From Lachnospiraceae bacterium (GTDB taxonomy: Bacteria; Bacillota; Clostridia; Lachnospirales; Lachnospiraceae): a stretch of 64,000 nucleotides of DNA. The notes beneath the pieces are model-generated. The model was not told the DNA's origin. It was given only the letters and a program-made list of their open reading frames with translations, and did not search any database. Every line of letters begins with the position of its first letter. The first letter of the stretch is position 1. The stretch lies in assembly GCA_017392525.1 (NCBI GenBank), contig JAFOVD010000046.1, positions 1 to 64,000 on the forward strand, read 5' to 3'. This document shows, piece after piece, positions 1 through 9,951 of the stretch. A program made the position numbers and the translations under genes.

Positions 1-47
1 AATTGTTAACCTCTACTATACAAATTCTCCGAAAGTTGCCTATTATT

Positions 48-66
48 TTCGTGAATTTTTCACGAA
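48..66. repeat. Inverted repeat upstream of the GH13 gene
   Basis: TTCGTGAA and TTCACGAA face each other across three T residues. The site lies about 50 bases upstream of the likely promoter of the GH13 gene. It could be a regulator operator, or a weak stem at the end of a gene lying left of the window. No T-run follows on the plus strand, so a terminator is less likely. Confidence 0.4.
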
Positions 67-83
67 TCTAGATTTTATGCCTG

Positions 84-120
84 CGGTAACGTTTCCAAAA
101 ACAGTTATCTGGATTATAAT
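84..120 (+). promoter_or_regulatory. Promoter with LacI-like site for the GH13 gene
   Basis: TATAAT at 115-120 is a perfect -10 box. A weak -35 (TTTCCA, 92-97) sits 17 bases upstream. A near-palindrome, GGTAACGTTTCC (84-95), with the central CG usual for LacI/CcpA-family operators, overlaps the -35, which fits repression by sugar. The box and spacing are seen directly; the operator role is inferred. Confidence 0.5.
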
Positions 121-165
121 GCACATAAAAAGCTATTTAGATTTTACAGAAAGAGGATTATTACA

Positions 166-1887
166 ATGAACTATGCAGGAATATCACATTTCGCAGACCA
201 GCGCGATTGTTTTTATCTAGAAAACGGCAAACTCCGCATTCGACTTATGACTGCAAAAAATGACATCTCATCTATATACTTACATATTCAGGACAAGTAT
301 ATTTCGGTGGAACAAAATGACACTCGAAATTGCTTTGAAATGAAACGTTACGCATCAGATTTTGGTCATGACTATTATCTGGTTGACTTAGAAAGCCCAC
401 AGATGCTTTGTCTCAGATATTATTTTGAATTGATTGACTCTGCAGGCGCCCGCATCTGGTACGGTGACAGTCGATTCTTCTCCTATACGCCAAACGATGT
501 AGAGAGCATGTTCGATTGCCCGATTATCTCTCGTAAAGAGCAGACGTTCCAGATTCCAGACTGGGCAAAAGACGCTGTTGTATATCAGATTTTCCCGACA
601 CGATATGCAACTACGGAATCTGTGCCAGATGATCTATGGTATCAAGAGCCAATTTCATGGGACACGGACCTCAGAGGTAATCTCCGCGGAATCACGGATC
701 ATCTACCACATTTAAAGGAAATGGGCGTGGATGTCATCTATATGACTCCAATTTTTAAGTCCAACACCTCGCATAAATATGACACCGTTGATTACTATCA
801 GGTCGATCCATCTCTCGGAAGCTCAGATGATCTTCATGAATTAATCGATCGAGCACATGATATCGGACTTCGTGTTATGCTCGACGGCGTATTCAATCAC
901 ACTTCGACAGAATTCTTTGCATTCGAGGACATCAAGAGAAATGGTACCGCTTCTAAGTACTATGATTGGTATTATATCCAATCTCTTCCTCTGGATTATG
1001 GTACACACGAACGCAAACCATCCTATGAATCATTTGCTTATTTTGGAGGCATGCCGAAACTACGCGTTTCCAATCCGGATGTTGCAAACTATATCATTGA
1101 TGTTGCAAAACATTATATTGAAGAATTCCATATCGACGGATGGCGTCTAGATGTCGGCGACGAAGTCGGGCACGATTTCTGGCGTAGATTTAGAAAAGAA
1201 ATCAAAGGTGTGAATCCGGACGCATTAATTGTCGGAGAAGTTTGGCACTATGCACCTGATTTCCTGCAAGGTGATCAGTGGGATTCTGTCATGAATTATG
1301 CCTTCTATAAATCTGTGTCTTCCATGATTTGTGACAACAGTCTAAGACCATCTGATTTTATGTGTGAACAGGGATTTTTGCAGGGGCAATACCACTCTGC
1401 TGTACTTCCGGTTATGTGGAATCTGATTGACAGTCATGATACAAGTCGTTTCCTATACCGGGCCGGTGGAGATAAGCGAAAACTTCGACTAGCTGCCGCA
1501 ATGCAAATGTTACTTCCAGGAACACCTTTCCTATATTATGGCGATGAAGTGGGCATGACCGGTGGCGCCGATCCTGACAACCGCAGAGGTATGATCTGGG
1601 ATGAAAACAGACAGGATTTGGATTTATATGAATGGTACCAGCGACTGACGTATTTCCGACATATATTAGTAGATATCGCAAAAGGTAATTATGAATTTAC
1701 ATCCTGCGATGATTACCGACGAATCCTGGAATATCACCTTGCGTCTGGCGAGAAGCTGATTTTCCACCCTGGCGACAATCAGACAAATGTAAAGGAGTAT
1801 ACAGGATATCATGAGTTGTTAAGTGATAAGACCTTTAACGGAATTATGGATGGATATGGCTGTGTTTTACTCCGAAAGAACTCATAA
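166..1887 (+). CDS. GH13 neopullulanase/cyclomaltodextrinase-type glucosidase
   Basis: Cytoplasmic alpha-glucan hydrolase that would cut imported maltodextrins, cyclodextrins or pullulan fragments. The first ~125 residues resemble the N-terminal beta domain (CBM34-like) of this group. The (beta/alpha)8 catalytic domain follows with DGVFNHT near 240, the nucleophile Asp329 in GWRLDV, the acid Glu358 in GEVW and Asp425 in SHDTSRF. There is no signal peptide. The 573-residue length is usual for the subfamily. The ATG at 166 has AAGAGG nine bases upstream and a TATAAT promoter. It converges on the next gene and has no sugar transporter beside it in the window. The family is clear; the exact substrate is not. 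Confidence 0.88.
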   Translation: MNYAGISHFADQRDCFYLENGKLRIRLMTAKNDISSIYLHIQDKYISVEQNDTRNCFEMKRYASDFGHDYYLVDLESPQMLCLRYYFELIDSAGARIWYGDSRFFSYTPNDVESMFDCPIISRKEQTFQIPDWAKDAVVYQIFPTRYATTESVPDDLWYQEPISWDTDLRGNLRGITDHLPHLKEMGVDVIYMTPIFKSNTSHKYDTVDYYQVDPSLGSSDDLHELIDRAHDIGLRVMLDGVFNHTSTEFFAFEDIKRNGTASKYYDWYYIQSLPLDYGTHERKPSYESFAYFGGMPKLRVSNPDVANYIIDVAKHYIEEFHIDGWRLDVGDEVGHDFWRRFRKEIKGVNPDALIVGEVWHYAPDFLQGDQWDSVMNYAFYKSVSSMICDNSLRPSDFMCEQGFLQGQYHSAVLPVMWNLIDSHDTSRFLYRAGGDKRKLRLAAAMQMLLPGTPFLYYGDEVGMTGGADPDNRRGMIWDENRQDLDLYEWYQRLTYFRHILVDIAKGNYEFTSCDDYRRILEYHLASGEKLIFHPGDNQTNVKEYTGYHELLSDKTFNGIMDGYGCVLLRKNS

Positions 1888-1898
1888 ATCCCATATTC

Positions 1899-2825
1899 TT
1901 AAAACAGATCAAGCATGCTATCCAGATACATTTGTTCCCTAACATGTATCTGGAAGGCAGGCTTTGTCATATAATAAAGGATAAATTCCAGCAACATAGC
2001 ATTTCCCAGTCCTCTACCCTCAATTTTAAAATTTTTATATCCCATTGTAAGAAACTTCGATTTTATATCTTCAACTCCAATAAATCCGGGATTTTCCATG
2101 GCCAGAGAAAAACGATACCCTTCCTTTGCACCAGGAGATTTACATATATGATCCGGTGCCGGAATCCCCAGGTTTTTTCTGCTAACATCTTCGTAACAGG
2201 CTTTCCTGTCCTTGCATCCAAACCAGCAACACTCATTACATAGAAACTCCACTTTGTCTCGGTACTCTACCGGCAGATTCTCCCACAAATCCATATCAGG
2301 ATTTAATCGAAAATCCGGCACCACAAATCGGATTTCCTCACGCTTTAACTCTTCCATAAAAAGATTCGGGTCAGTCAAAACCTTTGTCGTAGAAGATACC
2401 AGATAAAGTTCCGGATATTTTTCCTTTAGATACGCTGTCAGTAGCTCCGAATGCACAATCACACCATTTCTACTCTTTTCCCCATCCTGAGTGCCGTATT
2501 TCACAAGCTCTTTGCATAGACTATTCCCTACAGAATCAGAAAGATGTCTCTCTTCCAGCAAAGAGTTGCTAAAGGTCAATCGTGCGGAAATGCCGTATTT
2601 TCTCATTAATGAGAATACCTTATGAGAATCAGCATCTCCCAGTTCGACACGTCCACCACCCCAGATACAATCCGCAGGCGCTCCATAAACAGAGCCTATC
2701 TCACACCAATCATAGAAATACTCTCTATGCTCTTTAAACACCGGCAAAAAGGCTCTATAAAAATCGTAAAACTCAAATAGCCCCGGCAAATGATAATATA
2801 CTTTTTCGTTTTCCTTATTTTCCAT
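1899..2825 (-). CDS. Peptidase U32-like protein of unknown role
   Basis: A 308-residue soluble protein that I can place only loosely. Two features recall the U32 family: a cysteine cluster (CNECCWFGC, then a further Cys) in the second half, where U32 proteins such as UbiU/UbiV and TrhP carry Fe-S ligands, and a C-terminal FKIEGRG motif resembling the U32 motif KIEGRM. The N-terminal ELLAPAGD motif of classic U32 members is absent, so it would be a divergent branch. The ATG at 2825 is preferred because AAGGA lies upstream and because any longer reading would run through a strong hairpin. It lies downstream of the galactan operon but beyond that terminator. Function unknown. Confidence 0.6.
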   Translation of the reverse strand: MENKENEKVYYHLPGLFEFYDFYRAFLPVFKEHREYFYDWCEIGSVYGAPADCIWGGGRVELGDADSHKVFSLMRKYGISARLTFSNSLLEERHLSDSVGNSLCKELVKYGTQDGEKSRNGVIVHSELLTAYLKEKYPELYLVSSTTKVLTDPNLFMEELKREEIRFVVPDFRLNPDMDLWENLPVEYRDKVEFLCNECCWFGCKDRKACYEDVSRKNLGIPAPDHICKSPGAKEGYRFSLAMENPGFIGVEDIKSKFLTMGYKNFKIEGRGLGNAMLLEFILYYMTKPAFQIHVREQMYLDSMLDLF

Positions 2826-2863
2826 CTTCTTTTTCCTTATCAAAAAACTATATGAAAGTATAC

Positions 2864-2910
2864 CAAAAAAACAGGCAACAAGCATATCCATGCCTGTCGC
2901 CTGTTTTTTA
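2864..2910 (-). terminator. Intrinsic terminator after the galactan operon
   Basis: An arm of about 15 bases (2871-2885) pairs with 2890-2904 around a four-base loop, with a few mismatches. On the minus strand it is followed by a run of T (2870-2864). It sits directly after the stop of the GH42::GH53 gene. A T-run on the other side makes it potentially bidirectional. Confidence 0.75.
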
Positions 2911-5900
2911 AACCTGAATCAATTCTAATTCTTGTAGCATTCCATATATTGGAGGAGCTTCTATATGGATGCCTACTTCAATTTTCTGATTCGCCTTCAA
3001 AGGAATTGAAGGCCCATGATATTTTTTAAACCAATCCACCGGGTGAATCACATACTCTTGTAGCGTTGTATCAACTTCATCGGAGGGTTTTATGATCAAT
3101 TTGATACTGACACCTGTTGTATCTACACCGCGATAAATTGCTGACAGTTGATATTCACCGTCTTGCGGTACAGTAACTTCTTGCATAAGTGAAAATGTAA
3201 AGTTAGAGGGCGATTCAAAATACAGTGCCTTTTGTCCTCGAAAGCATACATTGGGTTGCAGCTTTCCTTTGCTTCCCTTCCACTTATGTTTCCATTTCTC
3301 TAAATCCTGCAACTTCGGATCTGAAAGAAGATTTGTTTTTCCACTTGAAATCTCTGTCTCTATTTTCTCCTGCTTAAGCTGCGGCAAACTTAAATTCAAG
3401 TTTTTCGCCTCTTCCCGAGTCATCTCAAAACTCCGGATTGCATCAAGAGAAACACAGTTTTTATCCAGCAAGCTCATATTTACAGCCCACTGTCCTCCGG
3501 CATATTCCGGATGGCAAATAGGTTCCCAGTAGAAAACACCCTGACCCATCTGATTTGGCAAGCCTGCATTAAGCATCATAACAAGATCCACTACCTCTTT
3601 CTGACCCTCTGGGGTTGCAGGTATTCCTGATAATTCCACTTGCTTCTCATCAATGAAGCCATCCTTTGCCATGCAAGAGGCATAGGCTGTTTCCATAATC
3701 ATAATCGGCTTTCCATAATCCTGAACCAGCTTTTCCATAGTGGATTTTAAATCCTGCAAAGTTCCATGCCAGAATGGATAATAGGATAATCCGATAATAT
3801 CAAAATCTGCCAGTCCCGCATCATTTGCATTCTGAAACCACTCAGACAATAAGTTATATCTTCCACCCTGATCCAAATGAATAATCACTCGAATTGCCTT
3901 TTCATCACCTCTGTACTGTAGCGAAACTTCTCGTACTGCGCGGATTCCGGCGTTTATTAACCTCACCATCATTTCCTGACCATCAGGGAGTTCTCCATCT
4001 GGGAAGAGTAGCCCGGATCTTATCTCATTTCCAATGGATACAGCACAGGGAAGTACTCCCTCCTCATGCATCCGAATGAGAACGTCTTTTGTATAGTCAT
4101 ACAACGCTTTTTCCAGGGCTTTATCGTGAAGATCCTCCCACTGGTGCGGTTTTCTCTGCTGTCCAGGGTCTGCCCAATAATCCGAATAATGAAAATCAAG
4201 CAAATAATCCATTCCTGATTGAATGATTCTTTTGGCCAGCTTTATTGTATGTGACAAATCACAATATCCATGTGCCTCAGGGACACTTGCCGGATCATTC
4301 CATAATCTCAATCGAACAGCATTCACACCGTGTGATTTTAATAGTGCAAAGACATCTTTTACCTTTTTACCATTCATATCATACAAAGGCAGATTGTGGT
4401 CTTCCGCCTCCGGAATAGAGGAGATATCCACCCCTTTGTAAAATACATCCTGCAATTTAACAACCAGAACACCATACGGTTCTATCAGAAGGTCTTTCGA
4501 ACCAATCAGGACCTCCATAGACTTACCTGAAGCAATTGGTGCCTGCAGCTCATACTCCGAATAGTTTTCAAAAAACAGATAACGGTCTTCGGATTTCTGT
4601 CTGGTCTGTACATTTAACCCAATTGGCAAAACCCATTGATTTAAACCCGGATTTGCCACACCTGCATTTTGGAGAATCATTCCCGTCCAATCTACCAGTA
4701 AATCCTCTTCGGAATCTGCGCCAAGATAATATGCCATGCCTGCACCGTACCTATGGGAGGTCATAACCGGTTGATTCTTGTAGAAATCTGAAGCATACAC
4801 GCCTAACACATCCGTATCACTGTCCGGCAACAATTCTACCAACTCACAGATTTTCTCCAGAGTATAGTTATCTCTCCGGAAATATTTCTGCACCTTGTCA
4901 TCTATTGATACTGCATTGAACTGATCATCATACAGTCCGTCAACCTCTGTTCTTCGCAAGCCGAGAACTCGAGACAAGCCATACGGTGTTTCTCCAATAT
5001 GTACCAGATCACATTCATCCACATAACTGCTTAAATATGTTACCGCCAACCTTCCGCCGGATTTGGTGAAATCCTCCAAACGAGAAACGGTACTATTTCT
5101 TACACTATACAGAAGCGGTGCAAAAACCACTTTATATTCCGAAAACTCATGATCCTGATCAATTACATCTACATCTATTCCATGACGTTTCAAAGCACCA
5201 TAGAGTTTCCAGACATATTCTTTATACCCGACACCGCAATTTCTCGGACCCTGACTGATATCCAGAGCCCATCGATTCTGCATATCGTAAATGATTGCAA
5301 CTTTGGCAGATGTTTTTGTTCCAACAATCTCATCCAGTTTCTCCAGAATCTTACCAAGTTCAGACGCCTCTTTGTATACACGTGTATCATCACGACCTGT
5401 ATGGTCTATCAAAGCTCCATGAAATTTCTCACCGGAGCCTCTGCTCTGACGAATCTGAAAATACTGAACACTATCTGCCCCATGTCCAATCGCCTCTACG
5501 GAAGCACATGTCAACAACCCCGGGCGCTTCAATCTACTGACTTCCTGCCAGTTCGTCGAAGAAGGACAACTCTCCATCAATAAGAATGGTCTATTCTTGT
5601 AAGAACGCATCTGATCATGCATAAATCCGGCAATCGACGCGGCCTCCACATCACGCCTTGGCTCGCTTCCCCATTCCGGATAGGAATCCCATGAGACAAA
5701 ATCCACATGCTCGTGAAGTTTTCCATAGTCCAAGCCATCAAAATCACCCATAAAATTAACTGTAACCGGCTGTTTTGCGCCTCCATCATGAAGCGCTTTC
5801 TTCTCATTATCAATAAATGCACCGGTTTCCAACGTTACAAAACGTTTCCAGTCAAGCACCAATCCTGCCAGCTCATTTTCTCCTATCTCAAATGGTGCTT

Positions 5901-6483
5901 CAATATCGTCAAAACTGTTATATGTATGACTCCAGAAAGTAGTCCACCATTCCTGATTAAGATTCTCAATCTTTTTGTATTTCTTTTTCAAATACTCCCG
6001 AAACGCCTGCTGACAGCTCTCGCAAAAACATTCCCCACTTAATTCGTTGGAAATATGCCAGTACTTCACTGCCGGATGATTGCCAAATTCTTCGGCAAGC
6101 TTTCTATCAATCTCATATACCTTCTTTCGATAGGCCTTTGAGGTAAGACAATGATTATGGCGTTTTCCAAATTTCTGCTTTATCCCGAGTTCATTGACTC
6201 TCAAAACTTCCGGATACTTCTCTGCCAGCCACCGGGGTCTTGCCCCCGATGGTGTGGCGAGAATTACAGAAATTCCATTCTCCCATAATTTATCGATTAT
6301 CTCTCTTATCCAGTCAAATTCATACCGATTCTCCATCGGCTCCAATTTCGCCCAGGAAAATACTCCTATTGTCGCCTCATTTATCCCGGCCTGCTTCATC
6401 ATCCGGATATCTTCTTCAAGAATATCCGGATAATCCAGCCACTGCTCAGGATTATAGTCACCTCCGTAGATTATTTTTCCCAT
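2908..6483 (-). CDS. GH42 beta-galactosidase fused to GH53 endo-galactanase
   Basis: A 1191-residue protein joining two complete glycoside hydrolases. Residues ~1-680 are a GH42 beta-galactosidase: acid/base Glu147 in WHISNE, nucleophile Glu304 in LLMES, and Cys152/154/157 as in the zinc-binding GH42 type. Residues ~682-1030 are a GH53 beta-1,4-galactanase: GVDISS start, acid/base Glu820 in SIGNE, nucleophile Glu931 in IMIME. Residues ~1050-1191 form a beta-rich module resembling a carbohydrate-binding domain. No signal peptide is present, so it should act in the cytoplasm on imported galacto-oligosaccharides from type I arabinogalactan. It is last in the importer operon, 21 bases after the binding-protein gene. 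The domain assignment is strong; joint action of the two sites is inferred. Confidence 0.92.
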   Translation of the reverse strand: MGKIIYGGDYNPEQWLDYPDILEEDIRMMKQAGINEATIGVFSWAKLEPMENRYEFDWIREIIDKLWENGISVILATPSGARPRWLAEKYPEVLRVNELGIKQKFGKRHNHCLTSKAYRKKVYEIDRKLAEEFGNHPAVKYWHISNELSGECFCESCQQAFREYLKKKYKKIENLNQEWWTTFWSHTYNSFDDIEAPFEIGENELAGLVLDWKRFVTLETGAFIDNEKKALHDGGAKQPVTVNFMGDFDGLDYGKLHEHVDFVSWDSYPEWGSEPRRDVEAASIAGFMHDQMRSYKNRPFLLMESCPSSTNWQEVSRLKRPGLLTCASVEAIGHGADSVQYFQIRQSRGSGEKFHGALIDHTGRDDTRVYKEASELGKILEKLDEIVGTKTSAKVAIIYDMQNRWALDISQGPRNCGVGYKEYVWKLYGALKRHGIDVDVIDQDHEFSEYKVVFAPLLYSVRNSTVSRLEDFTKSGGRLAVTYLSSYVDECDLVHIGETPYGLSRVLGLRRTEVDGLYDDQFNAVSIDDKVQKYFRRDNYTLEKICELVELLPDSDTDVLGVYASDFYKNQPVMTSHRYGAGMAYYLGADSEEDLLVDWTGMILQNAGVANPGLNQWVLPIGLNVQTRQKSEDRYLFFENYSEYELQAPIASGKSMEVLIGSKDLLIEPYGVLVVKLQDVFYKGVDISSIPEAEDHNLPLYDMNGKKVKDVFALLKSHGVNAVRLRLWNDPASVPEAHGYCDLSHTIKLAKRIIQSGMDYLLDFHYSDYWADPGQQRKPHQWEDLHDKALEKALYDYTKDVLIRMHEEGVLPCAVSIGNEIRSGLLFPDGELPDGQEMMVRLINAGIRAVREVSLQYRGDEKAIRVIIHLDQGGRYNLLSEWFQNANDAGLADFDIIGLSYYPFWHGTLQDLKSTMEKLVQDYGKPIMIMETAYASCMAKDGFIDEKQVELSGIPATPEGQKEVVDLVMMLNAGLPNQMGQGVFYWEPICHPEYAGGQWAVNMSLLDKNCVSLDAIRSFEMTREEAKNLNLSLPQLKQEKIETEISSGKTNLLSDPKLQDLEKWKHKWKGSKGKLQPNVCFRGQKALYFESPSNFTFSLMQEVTVPQDGEYQLSAIYRGVDTTGVSIKLIIKPSDEVDTTLQEYVIHPVDWFKKYHGPSIPLKANQKIEVGIHIEAPPIYGMLQELELIQV

Positions 6484-6504
6484 TACCTAAAATCTTCCTT
6501 CTCT

Positions 6505-8076
6505 TTATTTTGCAGACATATATGCTGCATACTGTGACTTGAATTCCTTAGTTACATCTTCAATTCCTGCTGACTTTAACTGTGAACGGAATTCTTCCAC
6601 CTTTTCCTTTGTTGCATCTCCATAAATTCCAAGTGCGAAGGATTGTCTATATTCATCGATTACTGCAGATACAGCGGAATACTTATCCTGAACACTGCTT
6701 GGATTAAATGTAAATCCTGTCTGTTCCGGAATAAATTCCATCTCACAGTTATGTGTTTCTGCATCAATCTGACGCTGATCCAATGTACTTTCATCCGGTT
6801 CATCCTGGCGATTTAATGCCCATGCCCAGCTATTCCATGAATAATTATCTGCGTCGTCCAATGTGGATCTGGTTCCATCACTTTCAAGTTTCCAGTGCTT
6901 TCCTTCAATTCCACCAAGTAACAATCTGTTCAAATCCACATCGCTCTTCATATAATCCAGAGTTAATGCTGCTCTTTCAGGATTCTCACACTTTGTTGTA
7001 ATAGCTGTTGCATCTGTTGCATATGAACCTGTTGAACGCTTTACATCAGAAGTAACATCATAAGCTGCATATGTACCATTTCCGGCATCTTCCAGATTCT
7101 TTCCTGCTGAAAAGATAGTACCATTCCATACAAATGCACCGGATGTACCATTTTCAAAATAAGACTGTGGGTCTGTTGTATCATTAATTGCATCTGATGA
7201 CCATGCGCCGTCTGCTGCAAGTTCAGCCATCTCTTCCGCATAATTTTCAAATACATCAGACATATACAGGTACTCGATATCATCCTCTGATGGTGCAGCT
7301 TCACTGTTATTTGCATGATAGATAAAATCATGACCCTCTGTTACATTCTGAACCATCTGAGACTGCTCATACATTGTAAGGAGCTGTTCACGGTTCGCAT
7401 TGGTATTTAAAGCTGTTACACCGGTTTCTCCCTGTAAATCTGCAAGTTCTGTAAGATATGTTTTGAAATTTTCCCAATTTGTAGGTTCTGTAAGGCCATA
7501 TTCCTCAATCAAATCTGCACGGGCTGCCAGCAAAGAATAATTTGTAAATGATACCTTGCCCTTTGGCGCAGCGTAAATCTTACCACCTACAGATATCTGA
7601 TCCCATGCCTGTGATGGAAGTTCCTCATATGTATATGGCATATAGGTCTGCAGGAATTCGTCATCTAATTCCTTGAATGCACCTGCACTGATTTCCTCAT
7701 TCATAAAGCACCAGGATGCTGTATAAATCAAATCAACCTTTTCTCCTCCGGATAAAAGCAATGGATATTTTGTCTGATAATCAGACCAGTTTAAGAACTC
7801 CACATCCAAATCTACATTAAGATTTGGTCCAAAGTACTCATCATTGGCCTTCTCTAACACTTCGTCCATGTCCTCCGGACGATCTCCTAAAACATACATG
7901 GTGATAGTCTCATGATCTGTTAAATCGTACCCCTTGTCATAATATGGACCAGACTTCACCTCGTAATTCTTGGCAGCTTTCGTTGTTGCCGCCTTGCTTC
8001 CACAACCAACCATTGAAACTGCAGTTACTGCAGCCAGTGACAATGCTGTGACCCTCTTTAACTGATTCCTCTTCAT
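6505..8076 (-). CDS. ABC sugar-binding lipoprotein (DUF3502-type)
   Basis: Extracellular solute-binding lipoprotein of a carbohydrate ABC importer, about 523 residues. The start at 8076 (MKRNQ) has AAAGGAGAGG just upstream and gives a proper lipoprotein signal: Lys/Arg, hydrophobic stretch, then lipobox VGC. A long solute-binding fold follows, and the C-terminal ~130 residues (from about EQTGFTFNP) match the DUF3502 extension seen with LplB/LplC-type permeases. The two permease genes lie immediately upstream and the galactan-cutting enzyme downstream, so the ligand is probably a beta-1,4-galacto-oligosaccharide. No ATPase is encoded here; such importers usually share one encoded elsewhere. 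Confidence 0.88.
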   Translation of the reverse strand: MKRNQLKRVTALSLAAVTAVSMVGCGSKAATTKAAKNYEVKSGPYYDKGYDLTDHETITMYVLGDRPEDMDEVLEKANDEYFGPNLNVDLDVEFLNWSDYQTKYPLLLSGGEKVDLIYTASWCFMNEEISAGAFKELDDEFLQTYMPYTYEELPSQAWDQISVGGKIYAAPKGKVSFTNYSLLAARADLIEEYGLTEPTNWENFKTYLTELADLQGETGVTALNTNANREQLLTMYEQSQMVQNVTEGHDFIYHANNSEAAPSEDDIEYLYMSDVFENYAEEMAELAADGAWSSDAINDTTDPQSYFENGTSGAFVWNGTIFSAGKNLEDAGNGTYAAYDVTSDVKRSTGSYATDATAITTKCENPERAALTLDYMKSDVDLNRLLLGGIEGKHWKLESDGTRSTLDDADNYSWNSWAWALNRQDEPDESTLDQRQIDAETHNCEMEFIPEQTGFTFNPSSVQDKYSAVSAVIDEYRQSFALGIYGDATKEKVEEFRSQLKSAGIEDVTKEFKSQYAAYMSAK

Positions 8077-8106
8077 TTTTACCTCTCCTTTCAATTGTAT
8101 AGCCAC

Positions 8107-9000
8107 TTAACCCTTTACAGCACCGACCGTCAATCCTTTGACGAAATACTTCTGTAAGAACGGGTAAAGAAGAACTATCGGACCTGTAGCAATAACTGTC
8201 ATTGCAAGCTTTAATCCCTCAGAAGGCATCTGACCAACCTGCATTCCAGTCATAGCAGCAATCTTCTTCAAAGCCTCTGAACTATTCAGAATGTTCTGAA
8301 GTGTATACTGCAGATTCCATGTCTCTCCAGTACTCATAAACAACATACAGTTGTACCAGTCATTCCAATATGCTAACGCCACAAATAAAGTCAGCGTTGC
8401 AATCAATGGCTTTGAAACCGGCAGTATAATATGCAGATAAATGTAAAAATCCCCTGCTCCATCTATCTTTGCTGCCTCAATCATCTCAAATGGTATTCCG
8501 GACATAAAACTCTTTGCCACAATCATATTCCAGACTGTAAAGAGTCCCGGCAATATCAACGCATAGATATGATTCGTAAAATTTAAATATTTTGTACAGA
8601 GAATATAGTACGGAACCAATCCTCCATTAAACAGTGTCGTGAAGAAAAAGAAGAACGAAAACTTATTTCTCCACGGGAAATCCTTTCTTGCCAAAACATA
8701 ACCTGTCATCGTAGTCATAAAAATGGAGATCACCGTTCCGACAACCGTTACAAAAATCGTTACCCCATAAGCTTTTACAATACTTGTAGGATTTCTAAGT
8801 GCAATATTATATGCATCCACAGATAAATCCTTGATTTTTACGAAGAAGTTGTACCCCTCTGTCACTATTGTGTGTTCTGATGTAAAGGAACCGACTACAA
8901 TCAGATAAAATGGAATAATACAGCACAAGGAGAACAATCCAACCAACAGTACTGACAATGCGTCAAAGGCAACTCTATCCTTACCCTTTTTAATCTTCAT
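8107..9000 (-). CDS. Sugar ABC transporter permease, LplC/YtcP type
   Basis: Integral membrane permease of the CUT1 carbohydrate importer family, 297 residues with about six membrane segments. The cytoplasmic loop motif that contacts the ATPase is visible as EAAKIDGAGDFYIYLHIILP. The C-terminal AVKG ending is typical of the YtcP/LplC branch. It is 15 bases downstream of its partner permease and 30 bases upstream of the binding lipoprotein gene, in one operon. The galacto-oligosaccharide substrate is inferred from the GH42::GH53 enzyme. Confidence 0.9.
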   Translation of the reverse strand: MKIKKGKDRVAFDALSVLLVGLFSLCCIIPFYLIVVGSFTSEHTIVTEGYNFFVKIKDLSVDAYNIALRNPTSIVKAYGVTIFVTVVGTVISIFMTTMTGYVLARKDFPWRNKFSFFFFFTTLFNGGLVPYYILCTKYLNFTNHIYALILPGLFTVWNMIVAKSFMSGIPFEMIEAAKIDGAGDFYIYLHIILPVSKPLIATLTLFVALAYWNDWYNCMLFMSTGETWNLQYTLQNILNSSEALKKIAAMTGMQVGQMPSEGLKLAMTVIATGPIVLLYPFLQKYFVKGLTVGAVKG

Positions 9001-9015
9001 CGCTTTTCTCTCCTC

Positions 9016-9939
9016 TTAGAATAATGTGTACTCCGGATCCACTTTCTTCACCACGTGATTTGCTATCATAATACAAATGAAACAGAGAATCGACTGGTAA
9101 AGACCTGCCGCTGCTGTCATACCTGTATTTGGTGAAGTTGTGAGCATTCGATAAATATATGTGTCAATAATGTCCGAAGACTCCAGCAACAACTGGTTTG
9201 AACCAACCAACTGATAGAACATACCGAAATCTCCACGGAAAACATTTCCAAGAGACAAAAGCACCATAATAAAGATTGTCGGCTTCAGACTTGGCAATGT
9301 AATATGTCTAATCTTCTGCCATACTGTTGCTCCATCCATAGATGCCGCCTCATATAATTCCTGACTGATTCCGGTTATTACTGCCAGATACACAACAGTT
9401 CCATATCCGGTCTGCTTCCATGCTTTGACAATTACCAGTACCAGTGGCCACAGTTTTGTATTTCGATAGATGCTGTAATCTCCCATTCCGAAATATGTCA
9501 GGATATGATGCAATACACCGTTACTTCCAAAGATATTCAGCATGATAGTCGCAACAACTACCCAGGAAATGAAATACGGTAGAAACATAAATGCCTGGGA
9601 AATTTTCTTGAATACCTGATTTCTGATTTCACTTAGCATAATGGCGAATCCCACTTCAAATACCAAACCAACCAGAATAAATACTATGTTGTAAAGCAAA
9701 GTATTTATTGTCAGCTTCCAGATCTTATTTGTCACAAATAAGAAACGGAAGTTATCAAGGCCACACCACGGGCTCTCCAGGATTCCCAGATTGTAATTGT
9801 AGTTTTTAAATGCGAGTACGATTCCCCCCATCGGAATATACGCGAAGATCACCACGTATAGGATTGTCGGAAGTAACATCGCAAGCAAAACCCTGTATCG
9901 CTTGATGTTCTTTACAAGCTCTCTTCCTCTCTTAGCCAT
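9016..9939 (-). CDS. Sugar ABC transporter permease, LplB type
   Basis: First gene of the galactan importer operon, 307 residues. The opening (PTILYVVIFAYIPMGGIVLAFKNY) is the hallmark of LplB-like permeases, and the EAASMDGAT loop is the ATPase-coupling motif. About six membrane segments are visible. The ATG at 9939 has AAAGGGGG upstream. The leader between this gene and lacI holds several palindromes that may be operators for the LacI regulator encoded upstream. Confidence 0.9.
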   Translation of the reverse strand: MAKRGRELVKNIKRYRVLLAMLLPTILYVVIFAYIPMGGIVLAFKNYNYNLGILESPWCGLDNFRFLFVTNKIWKLTINTLLYNIVFILVGLVFEVGFAIMLSEIRNQVFKKISQAFMFLPYFISWVVVATIMLNIFGSNGVLHHILTYFGMGDYSIYRNTKLWPLVLVIVKAWKQTGYGTVVYLAVITGISQELYEAASMDGATVWQKIRHITLPSLKPTIFIMVLLSLGNVFRGDFGMFYQLVGSNQLLLESSDIIDTYIYRMLTTSPNTGMTAAAGLYQSILCFICIMIANHVVKKVDPEYTLF

Positions 9940-9951
9940 TTTAACCCCCTT

